Shown here: positions 54,211 through 64,000 of the stretch, one piece after another
Numbering within the stretch: position 1 is the stretch's first letter
How the letters are laid out: each line of letters opens with the position of its first letter
Source: Adineta vaga
Lineage: Eukaryota > Rotifera
Direction: 5' to 3'
NCBI GenBank assembly: GCA_021613535.1
Contig: CP075492.1
Span: 17,050,001-17,114,000, forward strand
DNA length: 64,000 nt
Position numbers and translations under genes: made by a program
The notes under the pieces: model-generated
The model's database searches: none
Told to the model about the DNA's origin: nothing
The model's input: the letters and a program-made list of their open reading frames with translations, nothing else

Positions 54211-55770
54211 TTCTCTCATTGTCATCAAACATGAGGATAGCGGAACCCATTGTCTTTCCTGCTATTTGTCGCATATTTATATATTCAGTACATTTTTCTT
54301 TCACATTACTTATTTCTATTATTAAAGTTCTCACCCTAAAAGAAATATTCGGTATAAAAGCAATCAAATCTAATGATATTTGTAGGATACGTTGGTACTA
54401 TAGTAAGTATGTTGCGGCTCCTTTTACAAAGTTGCACTTTTTTTATTTGAAAGGACAAGACAAGATCTACAACGTAATAGAATCCCTTTTTTTAAAAATC
54501 TTTCGTTCTTTGCCACGATCCATTTTGCAAAAGAATAAGTCAAAAAGGTCTGTAGAAACCTTCGCATTTTTCCTGTACGTTTTTCAGTCATGTGCTGTGC
54601 CAAATAGCTTTTGAAAAAAGAGTCACTGCTACTTTGTAAATCTTGCGATGGTCTTTCAAACAAAAAATGCAACCTTATGAAACGAACCGTAGCCGAGATA
54701 TTTGGAAAATACTGGGAATATCGAAACGGTCTCAAAACTACAAGATTTTGGTAAGATGACTAGAATTTTTTCGCGTTTTAGTTCTGTTAGCTAACACAAA
54801 GCCTTTTCGATTCATCATCAACAACTGGATCTGTAGAGAGACCAGAAACCATATCGATTGACCCAAAGGTGTTAGGCCAACTTTACAAATTCAATACAGC
54901 CTTCTCTAGAAATGTTAAAGTCAATACTTCTTGTTAATATTGTTTCTTCGCTCAGAAAAACGCCTATGTGGTAACACTATACGAATACGGTGAAGATCTG
55001 TAAAGCATTTGTTGAGTGCTTTTCAGAGAGGCTTCAGAGGTTTCCGCCGCAAATCACACTCTAATAATAGATCTTGATTTTTTTGTTTCTTGGTATGCAA
55101 CACTACAGTATGATTTGGTCTATAATCGACGAGTATAGATGTGAGTTTTACTTCTTTGTTAGTCGTTGACAGACGTCTCTTGGGCTGGATGGTTCATTCT
55201 AAGATCTACTTCGAACTGACCCGCCAACTGATATTCGAATTTTAATATAGATCTCAACTTCCTATATCTGTACCAATTTGCCATTTCTTGATAGTTTTTG
55301 CATCTGTTTTAAAGAATAAGATGTCGGCGTAGATAAAAATCAAAATAATTCTGCTAACTCCGTGGTTCGATGTTGGATGTGCGCGCAGATCGTTTGGCAC
55401 ATAGTTAATTGACGGTGAGTGCAGCGAGAAAAGCAATAATATGGGATGTAATAGAACGAAGGGAAACCTACACAAAACGGTTTGTATATACACTTTTATC
55501 ATCGCACCATATCAGTTCATGGAAACTATGTATATACGTACATTGATGCATTTCCTTAATAAATCTCTCAGGACAGAACTCCTGAAGACAAGTTTATCAA
55601 AAGATGACAAGAGATATGGTATTTTCTCGGAAGCGTCAAGATAAGTAACTAAATGGGAATATATTTGTACTTTTCATGTTATATATTTCAGATTTAAATA
55701 AGTTTATTATTGATAATTTTCACACTAAATTACCAATTGCACCTCACTTTATTAAACGAAGTTCCTGTCG
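54211..55770. other. Unexplained region
   Basis: Contains several 60-140-codon ORFs on both strands that overlap each other and have no motifs. Sequence such as ATATCTCGGCTACGGTTCG (minus strand, about 54695) suggests an old mobile element extending from the adjacent inverted repeat. No gene is called. Confidence 0.35.
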
Positions 55771-55775
55771 ACACG

Positions 55776-58700
55776 ATGCGTGTGGCACAAGCCATTATTG
55801 AAATAATAATATCAGTGTTGGTGTTAGTAATATTGGTTTTTTCATTGATTTATTTCACTGAAAACACAAAGCAAAATTCATCCATAGGTATATTTTCTTG
55901 TTTATTTTATCAAAAGCTATGCGACAGGTGGATGCAGAATGCTGGAATTTGATAAACTTCGGCAAAACTAGAGATTGCTAAGAAATTCTTTGGAATTTGG
56001 AGTTCACAAGGCCTCTGATGTGTTCCTTTCGCAAGAAAATCTGATAGTATATACATTCACACTTAGTAGAAACATGGCTAATAATATTTTTTTTATAGTT
56101 TAATCGTTTGAATGAAAATGTAAGTGTTTCTATGAAGTATTCATCTCTCATCCAGATCTGGCACATGAAGAAGATTGTGTCACATGTATATCTAAATGAA
56201 GGACATTAATGTAAACCCTGTGGTAACTGTGATATTGTGGGATTTAAAGATTTTTGTGTCTTTCTATTGTCTGCAACTTATTAGTATAAACGACATTTAT
56301 TTAATAGTCTTTTATTTATAGGTTACTCAAGCAGCATTCCAAATGATATAACAACTATTGGTTTGACAAGTACAGGTATAATACATAGATGAGTTCATTT
56401 ATTTAATTATAGTACACCATGTATCGGTACACATTAGCTAGAAAAACATGTCATATTCTAAGGGAAAAAGTTAATTCTCTACGCCAAGAAAACTATGAGA
56501 GATATCTTTAACAATGTATCATCATTTATCACTGAACAGCCTCTATGAATAGAGATTTGTCTAGAAAATTATTATTCTGCGGTAACAATACTGTTGCCAA
56601 CAAAATACCATCTGATTTATTTAACTGTCAAATGAAGATCATTCTGAACGTTTTTTTCGATCAAAACCATCACTAGACTTACCTAATCTTATAATTTGTA
56701 ATTGTTCGATTTGTTCAAAAAGAGCTTACCAGACAATATCTGGATTAGTCTGATTGCTAAGCATGATTAGTGCTAACAAAAATAGAGAAACATCTTCCTA
56801 GAATCTGATGGGTTGATAGAAACGATTCTTAATCAGTTAAATCGTACAATACTTTATCTTCACTTTTTCGGGCACTAAACAACTTTGAGAATAAGAGCGC
56901 GAGGAAGATTGATAGTAAGCGGCGACGGTCGTCTCTTCTGCTATCATCTCATTTCACAGTCTCACTTTTCATCTTCGAAGAAAAAAACTGATCTAACCAT
57001 ATCATAAAACCATTATTATTTTCTATTTCTCAAATAGCCACTTCATTGGTAGTGGAATCGGATTATTCTTCTGCCCTGACAGTGTCAAGTTCAACATACA
57101 TTCGTCCTGAGAGCTTTTTTGCCGCATCAGGCTTTTACTATCAAGCTATTGAAATGAACGTAGCGACAACAGGAATGTATACTATCTTATCCAATAGTGG
57201 CATAGATATGCAAGGCTTTATATACAATAATAGTTTTAATACTTCATTTCCGGATCAGAATCTAGTATCATTCGACGACGACAGTGGTGGTAGTAATAAA
57301 CAATTTACGATCACAGCTGTTCTTCAAGCAATGACAATGTATATTTTATTTGTAACCACCTATAAGGGAAACACATTAGGAGAATATTCCATCATCGGAT
57401 TTGGTCCAGCAGCAATTAATTTTTCAGCAAGTAAGGAAAATATATAAAATACAAACTGACATAGAATATTTATTAAAAGAAGAATATTCTAGCGATATTA
57501 ATTGGTGGAAGCTTTATTTTTAACATGATTCAAAGAGGTTATTGGAAGACTTTCACACCATTCTATATAACTTCTTATAGCGACCGACTTGGCCGTGAGA
57601 AATACCAAAAGCTTCAGTCATCTATATAGGTTTCATAAACATTTATCATCGGGGCACAAAAGTTATTTTATGAAACGCAAACTACTAAAAGGAGTATTCG
57701 AGTGTGAGGCATAGAAACTTACGCCCTCATTTGCCACCATAGATGCGATAGACGGAAATGTTACAGTACCTACATCCACTCACACCCTCACTTTTATATT
57801 TATAATAGATGGACGATTTCTTTACCAATGTTAGATACACCTCTGAAAGTCTTGTACTTCATAGTTGATCATTTTTACAGACAAAACATGTTAGAAAACA
57901 AAAATTGGATTCCTCTCTCTAACTCTTTCTCGTTATTTCAATTCTTGTAAATAATATTTTTGTTCTTCACTCTTTAGTTATAGTTAATTCGTCGAAAATC
58001 TTGTTCAAATCGAATTACTCATCTGCTCTGAATACGAATAGTCCAGTTTACATTGGTTCTGAAGCTGATAATACAATGTCATATTATCAAGCTATTAAAA
58101 CCAGTGTTTTAACGACAGGCATTTATACCATTTTGTGCAGTAGCACCATGGATACATATGGTTATATGTACAACCGTACTTTCAATCCTGCATATCCATA
58201 TCAAAATATGCTGTTATCGGATGATGAGACTGGAGAGAACAGTCAGTTCCTATTGACAGTTGTTTTCCAAGCTATGGTGCAGTATATTTTGATTGTAACA
58301 ACATATGAGGAGAAAGTCACGGGACGCTTTTCACTCATTGGACAGGGTCCAGATTCGATTAGTTTTTCACCAAGTAAGCAATGTATTAAGTTACAATTTA
58401 CGGTATAGGAGAATATTTTTTCGATTGAATGGGATACTTATCAGGAGAAGAATTTTTTCGTGATCATCAATGATATCCACTTAACAGTTTGCACTCGCAT
58501 TCAAGTATTACCTCTAGTCGGATACTGAATATCGTAAATTCTAAATTCTGTCTGTGAAGTATCAAAAATAAAATTTCTTTTTTCTCGCATTAGTCAACTC
58601 ATCGACAATCCAGTCAAAGCACTCATCATCGTTGACAAAAAATAGTCAGTTTTATATTCGGCCGACTACTTCGGCAAAACCACTCTGTTATTATCAAGCT

Positions 58701-59687
58701 TTTGTAATCAGTGTGCCAACGACAGGAATTTATGCTATTCTATGCGATAGTACCATGGATACATATGGATATATATACAACAGTACTTTCAATCCTGTAG
58801 ATCCATATCGAAATTTGCTGTTATCGGATGATGACTCTCGAGGCAATAGGCAGTTCATGCTTAGAGATACTTTTCAAGCTATGACGAAGTACATTTTGGT
58901 TGTGACAACATATGATTCGACAACAAGAGGAACGTTCACACTCTTCGTAATTGGTGAAAGATTGATTAGTGTTGTTCCAGTTAATATAACAAGTAAGTAT
59001 TCGAACTGTTAATATAGGGAATTTTCAGCGATTTAGATCGTTCCCAGAGTCTTCTAATCAATTTAATGTTTTCTTTTATTGCTCGAAACCACTAATATGC
59101 TTTCACTTAAGATTCCGCTTGAATATGAGCATTGTTGTGATTACGTACAATTATTCTTAAAGTCTTTCATTTTCAGCGACAGAAACTTCACATTTTTGTT
59201 TCTGATTTTGCGATGGTCATTTATTAATGTATTACAATAATCATCTTTTTTTATTGTGATTGTACAACATTAGTATTTTCTTTTTATGTGACTAGCTAAT
59301 CAATTAAATGTGGCATCAAATTATTCGTCAACTTTGACTACGAGTAGTCCTCGCTTTTGTCATAGAGGTACTTGTCCATCGTCAATATACTTTTATCAAG
59401 CCATTCAACTTAACGTGTCTACAGCAGGAACATATACAATTTTATGCTCTAGCACTATGAATACATATGGATATATGTACAACAACACTTTCAATTCCTC
59501 ATCGTTAAGCTTAAATCAAATGGCATCAGATGATGATAGTGGGGGTAGTAGTCAATTTATGTTCACGATTTTTCTTCGGGCTATAGGAAAGTATATTTTG
59601 ATTGTAACAACATACAATCGAAATGTAACAGGATCATTTACAATTGTAAGCCGGGGTATCGGTCCGGTTCGTTATGGTAACCCGTAG
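55776..59687 (+). CDS. Type II membrane protein with four exon-encoded PPC-like repeats (6 exons)
   Basis: Exons 55776-55887, 56322-56375, 57038-57430, 57978-58373, 58594-58992 and 59296-59687 join in frame. All five introns are phase 1. The product is 581 residues. Exon 1 encodes a short N-terminus and one TM (IIEIIISVLVLVILVFSLIYF), exon 2 a Ser/Thr linker. Each of exons 3-6 encodes one repeat of about 130 residues: SxYSSALTTxSP..., YYQAI, TTGxYTILCSSTMDTYGYMYN, a D-D-D-[ST] calcium-like loop, Q-F-x(4-8)-QAM-x2-YILVVTTY and G-x-[FY]-[ST]. The pattern is that of a pre-peptidase C-terminal (PPC)-type beta-sandwich. The symmetric phase-1 exons show growth by exon duplication. The function is probably extracellular binding. 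The 662-bp intron 2 holds no other gene. Confidence 0.78.
57700..57730. repeat. Short telomere-like hairpin in an intron
   Basis: GAGTGTGAGGCATAG...ACGCCCTCAT, with a C-arm (TCCACTCACACCCTCAC) at 57775-57791; both lie in intron 3 of the PPC-repeat gene. Confidence 0.45.
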
Positions 59688-59689
59688 AA

Positions 59690-60295
59690 GGTGTAATATT
59701 TTGACTGTAATTCATCAACTTCGTTTTTCTTTTATTATCAATAATTCAAGTTTCTTTTTGATTTTCTCTCATCGCTTTCTCATGAGTACTATTTTCAATG
59801 ATTTATTTACTTTTCAGCTTTCGATAATCAGCTAACAATAATACGATCTTTCAAAAAGCTTACTGTATGATTGCTTTGTCTGCTTTGCTTCTCAACTGTT
59901 TTTTTTTGAGTATAAATTGTTCAATAAAACGAGATATGAATATGAATATCATCTTTATTTCAGGTCTTTTCTCTTATTACTTCATCCGATAATAATAAAT
60001 TAACAACAAATTTTGACTGTTTGGCTGAGGAAAGTTGAATACGTATGCCCACAGAACTCACAGGAACACCAAGTAATGATTTTGTTAATAACGAAAGTTG
60101 AGGAAATATCAAAGAATGCTTATTTCACGATTTCGATAATGATTCATCGTTTGAGAATGGAAGTTTTGTGTTATACGAATGATTGATATTACTATTATTT
60201 GAACATTTAAAACGTGATACATGTTCCCAAAAGTATCCATGCGATGATAATGGTGGTTCATCTTCAGCTATGAGTTCAACACTTTTTAATTTTAC
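59690..60295. other. Intergenic, no gene seen
   Basis: AT-rich 3' flank of the PPC-repeat gene (AATAAA near 59920). Weak protein-like scraps at 60050-60280. Confidence 0.35.
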
Positions 60296-60298
60296 TAA

Positions 60299-60446
60299 GA
60301 TTTTCTTTTTTTTTCTTCTCTTTTGACATATATCATATGATGGTGGGACGGCAAGACGATGATACTGGTAGGAGATTTATTTATTCTTCTTCCTCCGTCC
60401 CACTATTATATGATATATGTCAAAAGAAAAGAAAAAGACGAAATCA
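60299..60446. repeat. Short inverted-repeat element (MITE-like hairpin)
   Basis: The left arm 60299-60352 contains TTTTGACATATATCATATGA and TGGTGGGACGG. The right arm 60393-60446 contains CCGTCCCACTATTATATGAT and ATATGTCAAAAG. They are nearly perfect inverted copies of about 54 bp around a 40-bp spacer. No target-site duplication was identified. Confidence 0.8.
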
Positions 60447-60611
60447 TAAGAACAAATGTTCGAAGAAGATAAACCTCGTTCATCGAAACATCACAAGCAA
60501 ACATTTTTAACCTAATGTAATTTATTTTTATTTTATTTATTTCATTGTATATATTTTATCTTATTTAAACTTAATAATAAAATTTTAAATTGAATTTTAA
60601 ATCCAGAATAA

Positions 60612-60665
60612 TTCTTGAGGGTGTGGGTGTGGGTAATCTTATCTTCTGTCACTCTCACCCACCCA
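60612..60665. repeat. Telomere-like hairpin element, copy 18
   Basis: TTCTTGAGGGTGTGGGTGTG, spacer GTAATCTTATCTTCTGTCA, then CTCTCACCCACCCAATC. Confidence 0.8.
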
Positions 60666-60850
60666 ATCGTTCTCCTTGCGTTGGCAACAGTAAATTATTC
60701 TATACACCGAGTGGTAAAGAAGGAAAAAAAACAAGCGTTTTTTTCTCTTTTTTAAACGTTCTTTCGTAAGTTTTATTGAGAGTCAGAGAAAAAAACACGT
60801 CATTTTTCTTTTATATTAACATTCATCACTTCGTCCTTGTACTCTACAAA

Positions 60851-61711
60851 ATGGCATCGAAAAAATCAAAAGTCGATCAACTGACAGAGAAGACTGGTGC
60901 TATGGCGCTTAATCATACTAATGCTACGAGTAGTCAAACTGCCCACTATTACATTGATCGAAAAGAATCTGACACTATCAGTTTTGCTCGTCTAGAAAAA
61001 GGATTGTTACTATTCATTAACGTTTATGAAACATCAAAGAGTACCTTAGCAACAGAGATGCTCTTCTGGGATCATCGACTCTGTGCTAACGTAATCATTA
61101 CCGGTACGTGTTCGAAGCCATCTGATCAATGTCGTAGTGAACATCAAACTTCATATCGACAAATGAATTTGTGTCCACATTGGTATATTAATAATCGATG
61201 CACTCTCGGTACCAAATGTCGTAATTCACATCAATTGGAGGCGATACCAAATGAACATCGTAATATACGCACAGAAACCGAAAGTGACGTATTCAAACTA
61301 ATACGATTCATTCGAAATTTTGCTGGTCATTACAATGAAACTGTTATTGATGATCGACAAGAATTATACAAAGATATTCTTGTTATTATGGTGCATTTAG
61401 TACATGCATTAAGTCGTAAGAATCCTCAATCAATCAAACATCTTCATTTATTCTTGGAGAAAACGACAATAAATCAAATGATCGCCGAAGAAGATCTTCT
61501 TCGCGAGCTTGAAAAACCTTTCAGTGTACCAGAAGTATTCTTTGATCTTCGTCTCAACTATAGTGCAAATTGGTATCGACCGACTGGGAATAAACGAGAT
61601 GTTGATTTCAATCAATTATCATCGAGATTTGTAGCTTATTTTAATAGAATCTTTGTGGATTATTATCAAGGACGTTTGAAATCACGAGGTGCAAAAGCAG
61701 CTTGGTCGTGA
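60851..61711 (+). CDS. Tandem CCCH zinc-finger protein
   Basis: Intronless gene of 286 residues. The frame is open upstream of 60851, but the first ATG is there (AAAATGGC). Two CCCH fingers are visible. C78-x8-C87-x6-C94-x3-H98 (TGTCSKPSDQCRSEH) and C108-x8-C117-x5-C123-x3-H127 (LCPHWYINNRCTLGTKCRNSH) have the spacing of RNA-binding ZC3H domains. An N-terminal helical/beta region (about 30-75) and a C-terminal helical half (about 140-280) surround them. The C-terminus is basic (QGRLKSRGAKAAWS). A cytosolic or nuclear role in mRNA binding is likely from the finger type; targets are unknown. A hairpin copy lies about 190 bp upstream. Confidence 0.8.
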   Translation: MASKKSKVDQLTEKTGAMALNHTNATSSQTAHYYIDRKESDTISFARLEKGLLLFINVYETSKSTLATEMLFWDHRLCANVIITGTCSKPSDQCRSEHQTSYRQMNLCPHWYINNRCTLGTKCRNSHQLEAIPNEHRNIRTETESDVFKLIRFIRNFAGHYNETVIDDRQELYKDILVIMVHLVHALSRKNPQSIKHLHLFLEKTTINQMIAEEDLLRELEKPFSVPEVFFDLRLNYSANWYRPTGNKRDVDFNQLSSRFVAYFNRIFVDYYQGRLKSRGAKAAWS

Positions 61712-62780
61712 TCCTTCTCTCTTCATATATGAGATTATTTGTATGTTGTTTTGATTTCTCCAGAAATAAGCCATGTAATATATTTTGAACAAGAATAAAC
61801 TGATTTTGTCGCAGCAGGTGGACATGAAAACAGTTTACAAAATTCGAAATAAAAAATATTATCAAATAATAACAATGTCATTAAATAGTTTGAGTGCTAA
61901 GTGAGCCTTCTTTATGAATATATTCATATTCGAACAGCAAAATTCACTTTTTAATGATTACTAACAATTTTATTGTGTACTCAAAAAATTAATATACTCT
62001 AAAAATCAGTCATTATGTCAACTGTTTACAAAATAACTCTTGAAAATGCAAATTGGTTGTCATAAACTTTGCTACATAGATTTAGATGGATGTGAATGAG
62101 AATTAAATAAAACTCACCCTCACCCACACCCATCTCGCTCCATATGATGTCATTATTCAGCATTGATATGACATTATTTAATCCCGTATTCACATTAATC
62201 TCAGTAGCATGGATACTCGACCCATTTTCCTTTTCAAATTTTACAGCGTTGAAAAATTTTTTTCACTTGATTAATTTAAATCTTCATATATTTTATAGTG
62301 TTGTCGTTTAAATCGTATGCATATGCATCAACTAAGTCAGAGCAGCGAAGCCGAATAGAAAATATTTGAACTTTTCATGAAAAAGACCGGAAATCATCAT
62401 AGAGGTTAAGAATTGAAGTGAAATACTGAATAACTTTGTGATTTCTTATTTATTCAAGGCAATAAATAAGAGAAAATATCAAAACGGAAAATTCCTACCA
62501 ACAAAAAAGTTTTAAAAAAAGTCTCACTTAAAATTATATCTATTCAAATGATGATATGAAAGAGATAAACATTCATTGATTAGCAGAATTCAATATGTCA
62601 TAGTGAATTCATAATTAATTTTGATATTTTGTAAATAATTATTAGTTATATAGAAAATAATGTTTGGTTTCTAATTACTACACTTATAGTGATAAACTCA
62701 TTTGTTAGTGTTGAGGGTGTTTTTTTTTCTCTGTAGAATTTACAATATTTATAGATATTATATCATTCGAATATTTTTAT
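61712..62780. other. Intergenic, no gene seen
   Basis: AT-rich, with one hairpin copy. A GTTGAGGGTG fragment at 62710 precedes the next gene. Confidence 0.4.
62086..62134. repeat. Telomere-like hairpin element, copy 19
   Basis: A weak left arm ATGGATGTGAATGAG, spacer AATTAAATAAA and a strong right arm CTCACCCTCACCCACACCCA. Confidence 0.55.
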
Positions 62781-62785
62781 TCACT

Positions 62786-63651
62786 ATGGAACTTGAAATT
62801 GCTGGTTTTATCATAACATTAATTTCCTTAATTCATGGTTCATTCGCAACTATTATTTCTTTCATAGTTTTTCTAGTTCTTCTACATCATCAATATTCAA
62901 ATCGAATAAAACATGATGAAAGAATCAATTTATTTCTCTTTATAATGATTCATTTGTATTTGTTTATCTATATTCTCACATTAATTTCATTTAATATTCA
63001 AACAGTCTTAGGTGATCTATATGGAATGCATTTTAATTCATCTTGGTGTACATTTCGAGGTTATCTCACTCCTGTCATGTGTTCAGATATTTATCAAGTA
63101 TTTGGTATTCAGGTAATTTGAAATTTACACAAATTCAAATAGAATTAGACATTTTCTTAGGCATTTTTTCGTGTTTGCCGAATTATTTATCCAAAGAAAA
63201 TTATTGCTATGTCACATTTGACAAATCCCGTGGAATGATTTATGTAATATTCACAACATATGGAATTCCACTTTCGATTTTATTTTCACATTACATTCGT
63301 ATAACAATATTTCTTCGTCAATTACCGAATAACCAAACAATGATTGTGAGAAATCAACAAAAACGAGATTTAATTGCAATTCGAAGAATTTTTCTTCATG
63401 TTACTTTACTTCTTACACTTGTTATACCAGGAACGATCTTAAAATTAATAAGATTTATTAGTGGAATTGATTTTTCATTAAACTATCGAATTTTATGGTT
63501 AGGTAGTGAAATATCTATTGCGATATTAACAATAGAAATGATATTAATAACACCACAATTAAAAAATATTTTTCTGAAACCACGGAGAAAAAATCAGGTT
63601 TCGATATTTGTTCGAACAATTCAACACGGACATATTAAAACGATCCAATAA
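62786..63651 (+). pseudogene. Rhodopsin-like GPCR with TM4 region deleted
   Basis: Exon 1 (62786-63112) encodes TM1, TM2 and most of TM3 with the conserved Cys (SSWCTFRGYL) and ends FGIQ|GTAATT. An acceptor TTCTTAG at 63159 gives AFFRVCRIIYPKK in frame, the expected intracellular loop 2 start of this GPCR family, but that frame soon stops. The rest of the receptor, from extracellular loop 2 (NYCYVTFDKSRG) through TM5, TM6 (QKRDLIAIRRIFLHV) and TM7 (LITPQLKNIF), is in another frame. About 40 residues covering TM4 are missing at about 63195-63210. It is a probable pseudogene by internal deletion and frameshift. The remaining reading frames are otherwise clean. Confidence 0.65.
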
Positions 63652-63663
63652 TTCAAATTGTTT

Positions 63664-64000
63664 TTATGAATCAAAAATAGGATTATCAATAACCATCATG
63701 GAAATACGCGATGGTTCATTAGAATGATAATAAATTGTTTGATTAGCTATTAACGGAGATTGAGTATCAAGTCCAATTGAATATCCTGTATTTGAATTAA
63801 TATTTATCCATGGATAAAAACTACTTGTTATAGATAAACGAATTCGATGATCATAAAGAAACGTATGACCTATTTCATGTAATTCAATATTTATTAAATA
63901 AGTTTCATTAGATATCATTAATATTTCTTTATCATATCCATTTCTATAACGTGTTCGTAGTTGATTAGCATTTCTTGAACCAAGTTTTATTGACTTTCCA
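63664..64000 (-). CDS. X-Pro dipeptidyl-peptidase/CocE-NonD-like hydrolase, C-terminal part (runs off window)
   Basis: The minus-strand frame is open from the window edge (64000) to the stop at 63664, 111 codons without a start. The sequence RNANQLRTRYRNG, then ELHEIGHTFLYDHRIRLSIT with SSFYPWININSNTG and an S-P-S-x-M-type end (EPSRISMMVIDNPIF) is characteristic of the jelly-roll C-terminal domain of S15 peptidases and cocaine-esterase-like acyl hydrolases (X-Pro_dipeptidyl-peptidase C-terminal). The H-R-I-R-L-x-I-[ST]-S-S-x-[FY]-P core is intact. The catalytic alpha/beta-hydrolase domain would lie beyond the window. The family is mainly bacterial and fungal, so this is a further candidate for a transferred gene. 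Confidence 0.8.
   Translation of the reverse strand, partial: GKSIKLGSRNANQLRTRYRNGYDKEILMISNETYLINIELHEIGHTFLYDHRIRLSITSSFYPWININSNTGYSIGLDTQSPLIANQTIYYHSNEPSRISMMVIDNPIFDS

Noticed and set aside
6706-62134. CRISPR-like or tandem satellite interpretation of the repeated hairpins
   Set aside because: Copies are dispersed by kilobases with unrelated flanks and no regular spacing, in a eukaryotic setting.

Overview
The window looks like nuclear DNA of a bdelloid rotifer (Adineta/Rotaria-like). The sequence is AT-rich and genes are separated by short spacers. Introns are GT-AG and usually 45-70 bp. TATA boxes lie close upstream of several start codons. The gene families are ones I associate with bdelloids: NHL-repeat proteins with a B-box-like finger, ADP-ribosyltransferase proteins with an alpha-helical tail, divergent rhodopsin-like GPCRs, FG-GAP fragments, two-TM ectodomain proteins and F-box/LRR proteins. 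Short arrays of TGTGGG-type sequence, the bdelloid telomere-type repeat as I recall it, are scattered throughout. All assignments are by eye; no search was run.

Layout. 0-9.5 kb: a transposase-like relic, a short-chain dehydrogenase, a two-exon membrane protein, pseudogenes, a truncated acetate-transporter-like gene, a GPCR pseudogene, a secreted M23 peptidase and an FG-GAP fragment. 10-16.5 kb: two small glycine-rich/helical proteins, a hAT relic, a dead cysteine-rich secreted peptide and a 5'-truncated serpin. 17-31 kb: an NHL protein, a second dehydrogenase, an 884-aa membrane protein with a GCC2/3-like motif, a four-TM protein, an ADP-ribosyltransferase, a broken multi-TM gene and a small hAT element with target-site duplication. 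31.7-36.4 kb and 48.0-52.3 kb: two long genes on opposite strands. Each is predicted to splice three TM-ectodomain-TM modules into one polypeptide. 38-47.5 kb: a GPCR, a P-loop/Nudix fusion, a B-box/NHL gene and an F-box pseudogene. 52-62 kb: inverted repeats, a type II membrane protein with four exon-encoded PPC-like repeats, and a CCCH zinc-finger protein. 62.7-64 kb: a damaged GPCR and the end of an X-Pro dipeptidyl-peptidase/CocE-like hydrolase.

Two observations stand out. First, about 25 copies or half-copies of a short element built as G-rich arm (TGAGGGTGTGGGTG) - spacer - C-rich arm (CACCCACACCCTCA) are interspersed across the window. Several lie exactly where a coding sequence is truncated. 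Second, the two three-module membrane genes have splice phases that all agree, which suggests a naturally concatenated receptor or channel family.

The window is also rich in decayed genes. At least ten open reading frames are interrupted by one or a few nonsense codons or frameshifts. Four genes are of bacterial or fungal type (M23 peptidase, AceTr transporter fragment, P-loop/Nudix fusion, CocE-like hydrolase), consistent with the horizontal acquisition known in bdelloids.
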